Origin: Labilithrix luteola
GTDB lineage: Bacteria > Myxococcota_A > Polyangia > Polyangiales > Polyangiaceae
Reading direction: 5' to 3'
DNA: 14,259 nucleotides
Assembly: GCA_026225435.1 (NCBI GenBank)
Contig: JAMFST010000150.1
Coordinates: 1 to 14,259, forward strand
Part shown: in pieces, positions 6,539 to 12,417 of the stretch
How the letters are laid out: every line of letters starts with the position of its first letter
Numbering within the stretch: the stretch's first letter is position 1
Translations under genes and position numbers: made by a program
Notes under the pieces: model-generated
The model's input: only the letters and a program-made list of their open reading frames with translations
Told to the model about the DNA's origin: nothing
The model's database searches: none

Positions 6539-7807
6539 TCAGTTGCCGACCGAGCCCGAGGCGAAGGGCGTCCCGATGTCCTGGTAGATGGTGAACGGTC
6601 CGAGCGCGGCGTTGTAACCGAGGACCGTCACGTCCCCCTGGACGGTGGCCCGCAGCTCCGGGCTCGCCGTCCAGGTGGACCCCGCCGCGCTCCCCTGGTT
6701 CGCGGCCGCCTGCTGGACCGAGAAGTCGAGCCCCGCGCCGACTCCCAGCTCCGGGCCGACGACGTCGTAGAAGCGGACCGCGAGCGAGGGGACGATCTGA
6801 CAGAAGAGCGCCTCGGTTGCGCCGTTGGCCACCGTGAGCGAGCCGCTTCCGGCGAAGGCGGAGCCGTCGGTCGTCGTCCAGTTGCTCCCGTCGTAGTCGA
6901 TGGCCCCGTCGATCGTGGCCGTCCCGCTCGCCGTGGCGTGCGCTTGCAGCTCGCCGCCGGTGAACCCCTGGAAGCTGACCGAGCACTTGGCCGTGAGGTA
7001 CATCTGGACAGATTCTTCCACCGGCACGAGGCCGATCCACTGCGTCGGCAGGTTCCACACCGGCGAGCTCCAGAGGCGCTGCTTGAGCGACGGATTGTAG
7101 TGTCCGAGCGCGGCCAAGCCGTCGTCGAGCAAGGTGCCGGTGACGCGTGCGTCGACGTCGACGCCCATCGAGGCGGAGAGCGAGCCGCTCGTTGCCATGT
7201 GCAGGGCACTGAGCTTGCCGTCGGCGAAGGCCATGCTGAAATCGAGGTCCGGCTGGAAGTCGAGGTGTGCCTCGTCGAGGGTGACATCCAGGGAGAAGGT
7301 GTTCCCGGCGAGCGCCGGATCGACCGTCGACAGGTCCACGGAGAAGTCGGTGAGGGTGGTCCTGCCGAGGTCGATCGAGCTTGCCGACGTCGGCACCGTG
7401 AAGGTGTGCTGCGCGCTGCCGTCGGAGACGACGTCGGTGAGCGCCGCGGGCGTGGTGGTGACCACCAGGCGGTCGCCCTGCACCTGCGAGCTGGCGAACT
7501 TGCGGAGAAAGCCCGTGCTGTTGCCCGCCGAGCCGGCGACGCGCGGTGAGACGAGCAGGTCGCCCGGCTGGTGCGCCTGGAGGTCGGAGGCGGTGGCGAG
7601 CGGAAAGCTAACGGCACCGTCGGCAACCTGGGCGGAGGCTGCCAGCGCCGGGTCGACGACGATGAGCGCGCCGGACGTCGACGAGGCGACGGTCTCGCCG
7701 GCGTCGGCCGAGGAGCAACCGGTGAGCGCGGCGGTGGCGCCGGCGGCGGCGAAGAGGCCGACGGAGGCCGTGGTGACGGAGAGGTGACGGCGCAGACCGG
7801 CGAGCAT
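6539..7807 (-). CDS. Predicted lipoprotein of unknown function, beta-rich
   Basis: The 422-residue product starts with basic residues (LRRH), a hydrophobic segment and the lipobox LTGC with the acylated cysteine at C31, followed by SSADAGE. It should therefore be an exported lipoprotein. The mature part is rich in Ser, Thr, Ala and Gly with alternating hydrophobic residues, suggesting an extended beta structure, but I recognise no domain. Two cysteines in AKCSVSF and LFCQIV may form a disulphide. The ATG at 7807 is preceded by AAGG six bases upstream. It converges with the flavin reductase with a single base (6538) between stop codons and diverges from the glycosyltransferase-like cluster across 231 nt. 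An interrupted dyad, ACCGGG-G-CCCGGT (7825-7837), lies in its leader. Surface or matrix roles are plausible but unproven. Confidence 0.8.
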   Translation of the reverse strand: MLAGLRRHLSVTTASVGLFAAAGATAALTGCSSADAGETVASSTSGALIVVDPALAASAQVADGAVSFPLATASDLQAHQPGDLLVSPRVAGSAGNSTGFLRKFASSQVQGDRLVVTTTPAALTDVVSDGSAQHTFTVPTSASSIDLGRTTLTDFSVDLSTVDPALAGNTFSLDVTLDEAHLDFQPDLDFSMAFADGKLSALHMATSGSLSASMGVDVDARVTGTLLDDGLAALGHYNPSLKQRLWSSPVWNLPTQWIGLVPVEESVQMYLTAKCSVSFQGFTGGELQAHATASGTATIDGAIDYDGSNWTTTDGSAFAGSGSLTVANGATEALFCQIVPSLAVRFYDVVGPELGVGAGLDFSVQQAAANQGSAAGSTWTASPELRATVQGDVTVLGYNAALGPFTIYQDIGTPFASGSVGN

Positions 7808-8038
7808 GGTTGGCCTTGAGCAAGACCGGGGCCCGGTGACAGCGCGGTGCCGAGGTGTGAAAGTGTCCGGATAATACCTACATCAACGCATTGCGGCAGG
7901 CCTGAGCATGCATCGGGGGGGGGTGGGGCCGCGATCCACGGTGACGGCAATCCACGCGCGATGTCGTCCGCTCTCACGGTAACCGCGGCGGGTTGCGCTC
8001 GCGCCTGCGTGCACCGGCGGACTACAAGCGCCCGCACG
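7808..8038. other. Divergent intergenic region, 231 nt, with G9 tract
   Basis: This region divides the minus-strand lipoprotein from the plus-strand membrane glycosyltransferase cluster. An AT-rich island at 7870-7880 contains GATAAT on the plus strand and TATTAT on the minus strand, either of which could be a -10 element, but neither has a good -35. The ACCGGG-G-CCCGGT dyad lies at 7825-7837. A run of nine G at 7915-7923, then T and four more G, follows. TACAAG at 8023-8028 lies 10 bases before the ATG at 8039. I see no gene inside. Confidence 0.4.
7915..7928 (+). repeat. Homopolymeric G9 tract followed by TGGGG
   Basis: Nine consecutive G (7915-7923), one T and four G lie upstream of the membrane glycosyltransferase cluster. 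This is the longest homopolymer I noticed in the window. It could be prone to slippage or sequencing error. Confidence 0.8.
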
Positions 8039-9511
8039 ATGATCAAGCGCGCGCTCGCCGTCTGGGCCGCCGTCGCCGCGATCGTCGCGGTGATGCTCGC
8101 GTGCATCGTGGCGCGCAACGGGGAGATCGTCTTTCCGCTCGACGACCCGTTCCTGCACCTGGCGATCGCCAAGCACCTCGCCGAGGACGGCGTCTACGGG
8201 GTGACGCGCGACACGTTCAGCGCGGCCTCGTCGTCGATCGTGTGGCCCTGGGTGCTGGCCGCGATCGAGCGGGTCGTGGGGGACCACCGGATCACGCCCA
8301 TCGTGCTGAACCTCGTGGCGGCCGGCGCGCTGCTGGTGCACGTGGGGAGGCGGACGTCGGTGTGGACGACCGCGGTGATCGCCGTCGCCGCGCCGCTGGC
8401 GCCGATGATCGTGCTCGGGATGGAGCACGTGCCGCACGCGTGGATCACCGTGCTGTTGCTGAGCGCGGGGATCGCGGCGCGGCGGGGGCAGACGCCGGCG
8501 CGGCTCCTCGTCCTGGCGGGGCTCGCGGCGCTGGCCACGTCGCTGCGCTACGAGTCGCTCGCGCTGGTGGGGATACTCGCCCTCGTGCTGTCGATGCGGC
8601 GGCAGCTCGTCGCCGCGCTGGTCCTCGGTGTCGCAGGTCTCGTGCCCCCCGCGCTCTTCGCCGTCTTCGCGCATGCTCATGGCGCGCCGCTCCTGCCGAC
8701 CTCGGTGCTCCTCAAGGCGCACGCGGGCGGAGCGCTCGCCGTGCTCGTCGGGAACCTTCACGAGGCGCCGCACCTCGTCGCGTGGCTGGTCGCGCTGCTC
8801 CTCGTCACCGGTGCGCTGCGGACGGCGAGCAGCGAGGCGCAGCGCGACGCGCGGATCCTGGCGCTCGCCGTGGCGGCCCTCGTCGCGGCGCACCTCGTCT
8901 TCGGGCGGGTCGGCTGGTTCTACCGCTACGAGATGTACCTCGTGGTCGCCGGCGCCTACGCCGTCGGACGCGCGGCTCCGCACGTGGCGTCGCTGCATCC
9001 GGGAGCGTCGCGCGCGGCCGTCGCGCTGGCTGTCGCGCTGCTTCTCGTCTTTCCGCTCGAGCGCGCCGTCGCCGCGCACCTCGCCACTGTGCCGGCCGCG
9101 GGGAACATCCACGATCAGCAGCTGCACACCGCGCGCTTCCTCCAGCGCTTCTTCGCCGGGGAGAAGGTGGCGGTGAACGATGCCGGGGCGGTCGGCTATC
9201 TCCACGACGGACCGATGGTCGATCTCCTCGGCCTGGCCGATCTCGACGTCGCCCGCGCGCGCGGCTTCGCCATCGATCACCCGCTCACCCGCGAGCAAGT
9301 GCGCGCGCTGTCGGCGGGGGCGAAGATCGCCATCGTGTACGACCAGTGGTTCGTCGGCGCGATCCCCGACGAGTGGACCAAGGTGGCGACGTGGACCATC
9401 CGCGGCAATCGCGTCTGCGCGTTCCCCGATGTCGCCGTCTATTCCACCGACGAGACCGACGTCGCCAGCGTCGAACGGCTCCGCTCTCTGGTGGCTGCCG
9501 AAACGCGCTGA
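8039..9511 (+). CDS. Polytopic membrane glycosyltransferase-like protein (GT-C fold)
   Basis: The 490-residue protein has about 11 or 12 hydrophobic segments and a C-terminal soluble domain of roughly 130 residues. After the first membrane helix (about 5-25) comes a loop with adjacent acidic residues D35-D36 in LDDPFLHLAIAKHLAEDG. That matches the metal/lipid-phosphate-binding first loop of GT-C glycosyltransferases, which use polyprenyl-phosphate sugars outside the membrane. LLPTSVLLK (218-226) resembles the P-x-S/T-x3-K element of related GT-C proteins. The C-terminal domain includes N380-DAGAVGYL and VDLLGL (394-399), typical of one GT-C subgroup. I start at ATG 8039, just before the first helix; the frame is open further upstream (ATG 7961, ATG 7847) but that part is unconserved-looking and spans the G9 tract. 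The acceptor is unknown. It heads a co-directional run of four envelope genes. Confidence 0.78.
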   Translation: MIKRALAVWAAVAAIVAVMLACIVARNGEIVFPLDDPFLHLAIAKHLAEDGVYGVTRDTFSAASSSIVWPWVLAAIERVVGDHRITPIVLNLVAAGALLVHVGRRTSVWTTAVIAVAAPLAPMIVLGMEHVPHAWITVLLLSAGIAARRGQTPARLLVLAGLAALATSLRYESLALVGILALVLSMRRQLVAALVLGVAGLVPPALFAVFAHAHGAPLLPTSVLLKAHAGGALAVLVGNLHEAPHLVAWLVALLLVTGALRTASSEAQRDARILALAVAALVAAHLVFGRVGWFYRYEMYLVVAGAYAVGRAAPHVASLHPGASRAAVALAVALLLVFPLERAVAAHLATVPAAGNIHDQQLHTARFLQRFFAGEKVAVNDAGAVGYLHDGPMVDLLGLADLDVARARGFAIDHPLTREQVRALSAGAKIAIVYDQWFVGAIPDEWTKVATWTIRGNRVCAFPDVAVYSTDETDVASVERLRSLVAAETR

Positions 9512-9550
9512 AGGGGGCGCTGGGAGCGCGTGTTTCCGTGGACCTTGGCC

Positions 9551-9580
9551 TTGGACCTCGGCCCGGACTGATGCTAGTTG
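9551..9580 (+). promoter_or_regulatory. Possible promoter before the second GT-C-like gene
   Basis: TTGGAC (9551-9556) and TAGTTG (9575-9580) are separated by 18 bases and lie 10 bases before the ATG at 9591. The -10 match is weak (TA plus little else). The 79-nt gap after the previous gene leaves room for a promoter, and a start here would give a nearly leaderless message. Confidence 0.28.
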
Positions 9581-9590
9581 CGGTCCGCTC

Positions 9591-11051
9591 ATGGCAGCAG
9601 CACCCGGCTGGAAGCGCCACCGTTTCGCGGTCGTGTTGTTTGCTACGTACGCGTATTTCTACCAGGGGGCCGACCCCAACCAGCACAGCCGGCTGTTCCT
9701 CACGCGCGCGCTCCTCTTCCGCCACGTCATCAACATCACCGCCGATCACTCCTTCACGATCGACAAGAGCATCTTCGGCGACCAGTTCTACTCGGACAAG
9801 GCGCCCGGGCTCTCGGTGCTGGCGGTCCCCGTCCAGTGGATGATGACCACCGTCGACCGCCTCTTCGGCTACGACGACAACAGCGTCTTCATGCAGCGAG
9901 CGCAGCTGCACTTTCTCACCATGGTCCTCTGCGGCCTGGCCGGCGTGGCGGCCACCTTGTGCGTCGGGCGCATCGTCGAGGGCTACGGCGCCAGCGCGCG
10001 GGAGAAGGCGCTGTGCATGGTCGCCTACGGCCTCGGCACCATCGTCTTCCCGTTCTCCACGGCGCTCTTCGCTCACCAGCTGGCGGCGCTCATGGTGCTC
10101 ACCTGCTTCCTGCTGGTGCGGCAGGCCGAGGAGACGCCCGCGCTCCTCCTGCGCAACGCCGTGCTGCTCGGCCTCGTCGGCTCGGCGTCGATCACCACCG
10201 AATATCCCACCGGGATCATCGTCGGGCTATGCGCGGGTCGCTTGCTGCTCGTGCAGCGCGGGGGCTGGCGCACCATCGCCGTCGGCGGCGCGCTCGGCGC
10301 GGCCCCGCTGCTGCTGCTGCACTCGATCTACCTGTGGAAGGCCTTCGGCTCGCCGCTGTCGCTCCCCTACAACCACGTGTTCGAGCCGTTCTTCCGCGTG
10401 CACCACGAGGAGGGGCTCGTCGGGGTCAACCCGCCCACGCTCGGCGGCGCCTTCGGGGTCACGCTCAGCAGCTACCGCGGGCTCTTCTTCTTCTGTCCGC
10501 ACCTCCTGCTGGTCTTCTTCGGATTCGGCTACTGGCTGCGGAGCGGCCAGCACCAGCGTGACCTGCGCCTCGTCACGCTGGTGGTGATCGCCTACTTCTT
10601 CTTCGCCTCGTCCTACTACGCGTGGGATGGCGGCGGCAGCACCGGGCCGCGTCACTACCTGCCGGCGCTGGCCTTCTGGTCGCTGCCGTTCTTCTTCTTC
10701 ATTCGCGAGTCGCGCGTCCGCTTCTACGTGGGCCTCGCGTTCACCGCGGTCAGCGTGTTCTTCATGCTGGTCTCCACGGCGGTGCTGGTGCACCAGCCCG
10801 AGGGCGAGGTCCTGCGCTCGTCGCCGCTGTACGACACGATCCTCGCCAGCTTCTTCCGTGGCGAGCTGGCGCTCAATCCCCAGGACATCCGTACCCTGGG
10901 CCCCCGCTTCGACGCCTCGTACAACATGGGTATGTTCTTTGGCCTCAAGGGCCTCTGGTCGTTGCTCCCCTTGGCGGCCTTGTGGGCGCTGGCTTACTCG
11001 TTCGATGCTGCGCGGTCGCTACGGCCGGCGCGAGCGGCAAGAGTGTCTTGA
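9591..11051 (+). CDS. Polytopic membrane protein, glycosyltransferase-39/GT-C-like
   Basis: This 486-residue integral membrane protein is of a different GT-C-like group from its upstream neighbour. The first extracytoplasmic loop has D28-PNQHSR (28-34), then FGDQF and YSDKAPG (67-73). I know this layout from putative membrane mannosyltransferase-like proteins (NQxSR, then YSDKAPG, then P-rich membrane entry). A later loop has STGPRHYLP (GPRHY at 352-356), also characteristic of that group. About ten hydrophobic helices are visible. The start at ATG 9591 precedes the first hydrophobic segment directly; the frame is open upstream to 9180 only because it overlaps the previous gene in another frame. 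Its stop TGA overlaps a TTG that probably starts the next gene (TTGA), suggesting coupled translation. The likely role is transfer of a lipid-linked sugar outside the cytoplasm; donor and acceptor are unknown. Confidence 0.78.
   Translation: MAAAPGWKRHRFAVVLFATYAYFYQGADPNQHSRLFLTRALLFRHVINITADHSFTIDKSIFGDQFYSDKAPGLSVLAVPVQWMMTTVDRLFGYDDNSVFMQRAQLHFLTMVLCGLAGVAATLCVGRIVEGYGASAREKALCMVAYGLGTIVFPFSTALFAHQLAALMVLTCFLLVRQAEETPALLLRNAVLLGLVGSASITTEYPTGIIVGLCAGRLLLVQRGGWRTIAVGGALGAAPLLLLHSIYLWKAFGSPLSLPYNHVFEPFFRVHHEEGLVGVNPPTLGGAFGVTLSSYRGLFFFCPHLLLVFFGFGYWLRSGQHQRDLRLVTLVVIAYFFFASSYYAWDGGGSTGPRHYLPALAFWSLPFFFFIRESRVRFYVGLAFTAVSVFFMLVSTAVLVHQPEGEVLRSSPLYDTILASFFRGELALNPQDIRTLGPRFDASYNMGMFFGLKGLWSLLPLAALWALAYSFDAARSLRPARAARVS
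11039..11043 (+). promoter_or_regulatory. Ribosome-binding site for the TTG start at 11048
   Basis: AAGAG stands four bases before TTG 11048. With the TTGA stop/start overlap this supports translation coupled to the upstream gene. The match is partial. Confidence 0.35.
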
Positions 11052-12394
11052 AAAAGAATATCGTCACCGGTCTGTTCGTCGTCGGCGCCCTGGTGGGGCT
11101 GTACATCCTCTACGCGCACGTGGCCTCCCTGCACGCGGCGGTGGTCAAGGCGAACGCCATCCCCTGGTCGACCCGCTTCAGCGATCCCGAGGCACTGGCG
11201 AGCCGCTTCGACGTGGACCAAGGGCCCGGCTTCACCCTCGACGACAAGGTCGGCGCGCTGGTCATCCATCGCGCGGCCAACGCGGGGGTTCCGGCGGGCG
11301 GGCACGTCGAGCTCCGCTCGCACCCGTTCCGCTTCGACGGCGGCACCGCGCGCGTCCGCTTCAAGGTGAGCGGGCTCGCGCCGTACGATCTCTTCATGGG
11401 GGTGGAATCCGCGGAGCGCCCCGACAAGCGCATCTGGCTGGTCCTGCGCAACGATCCGACCAAGCCGACCTTCCGCCTCGAGGGGATCGACTCGCTGCGC
11501 GGCACCGATCCGGAAGGGGACGCGCTGCTCCAGTACGTCGAGGCGGACAAGCTCGCGTGGGGCGACGGCGCCGAGCACACGCTCGGCCTGCGCTTCGAGC
11601 CGACCTCGCAGATGATCGAGGTGCGGATCGACGACGTCCCCGTGGCGTCGCGGCTCATCGGGTGGAGCGGCGGGTTCAGCGGCCGGCTCGTCTTCGGGGT
11701 ACGTGATCGCCAGGACGCGGCCATCGACGCGAGCTTCGAGGAGGTCGACTGGGTTCCCAGTGACGGGCGCGACCTCGCCCACGGCGCCGACCTCACCGAG
11801 ACGTTCCTCGGAAGTCAGGTCAACCCGCTCCGCTGGCAGGTCTTCTTCCAGCAGGAGTGGCGCGTCGACGGGCAGCTGCCGCCGCTCACCACCGGGGACG
11901 GGCTCTTGATGGTCGGACGGAGCACGTCGGAGTCGGCGCCGGAGATCACCACACCGGTCGAAATCTGCACGATGCCGTTCGCGCTCACACCGCTGAAGCT
12001 CGAGACGGAGTGGGACCTCCACCAGCTCGACCTCGCCTCCGTGTACGTCTCGATCCGCAACGAGATCAAGACGCGCTCGATCGAGATGGATCTCGCCAAC
12101 GATGACGGGAAGGGGACCGTCGCGCTGCAGGTGAAGGGGCAGCTCGACGGCAAGCGCGACGTCGACGTCAGCAACGGCCCGGCCTTCCCGGCGACCAAGG
12201 CGCACCTCAACGCGACCTATGACCCGTGGCTGCGCACCTTGAAGGTCTCGAACGACGAGGTGAAGGTGTTCGACCACACCTACGGCCTGCGCCGCGAAGA
12301 GCTGGTCCGGGTCTGCTTCGGCACCCACGTCTTCCCCGGCGGTCACTCCGAGGCGGTGCTCAAGCAGGTGTACCTGCACCGCGCTCCGTACTGA
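11048..12394 (+). CDS. Membrane-anchored protein with two beta-sandwich-like halves, TTG start
   Basis: I do not recognise a named family. From a TTG at 11048, overlapping the previous stop by four bases (TTGA), the 448-residue product begins with MKKN and one hydrophobic helix (about 5-23), giving a typical signal anchor with the rest outside the cytoplasm. AAGAG lies four bases before the TTG. No ATG fits in this frame; a GTG at 10982 would add 22 unlikely residues. The outer part seems to consist of two related halves, roughly 43-236 and 250-446. Each opens with an F-rich segment, then a DGxL/VGAL strand, and runs through alternating beta strands to a final conserved-looking strand (EEVDWVP and KQVYLHR). 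The pattern suggests concanavalin/laminin-G-like sandwiches that may bind sugars, but no diagnostic motif is present. Position between GT-C-like genes points to the same glycan pathway. Confidence 0.7.
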   Translation: MKKNIVTGLFVVGALVGLYILYAHVASLHAAVVKANAIPWSTRFSDPEALASRFDVDQGPGFTLDDKVGALVIHRAANAGVPAGGHVELRSHPFRFDGGTARVRFKVSGLAPYDLFMGVESAERPDKRIWLVLRNDPTKPTFRLEGIDSLRGTDPEGDALLQYVEADKLAWGDGAEHTLGLRFEPTSQMIEVRIDDVPVASRLIGWSGGFSGRLVFGVRDRQDAAIDASFEEVDWVPSDGRDLAHGADLTETFLGSQVNPLRWQVFFQQEWRVDGQLPPLTTGDGLLMVGRSTSESAPEITTPVEICTMPFALTPLKLETEWDLHQLDLASVYVSIRNEIKTRSIEMDLANDDGKGTVALQVKGQLDGKRDVDVSNGPAFPATKAHLNATYDPWLRTLKVSNDEVKVFDHTYGLRREELVRVCFGTHVFPGGHSEAVLKQVYLHRAPY

Positions 12395-12417
12395 GCCGCG
12401 AGCAGCAGGTTCCGCGC

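Noticed and set aside
7847..8038. N-terminal extension of the first GT-C-like protein
   Set aside because: The 64 extra residues cross the G9 tract, have no membrane or family features, and precede a normal N-terminus at 8039.
7883..9592. Open frame of 569 codons on the minus strand
   Set aside because: It is antisense to a membrane protein with clear helices, and its product is a charged low-complexity string typical of a shadow frame.
10994..12379. Open frame of 461 codons on the minus strand
   Set aside because: It is opposite the anchored protein gene, with no recognisable motif and shadow-like Arg/Glu/Val composition.
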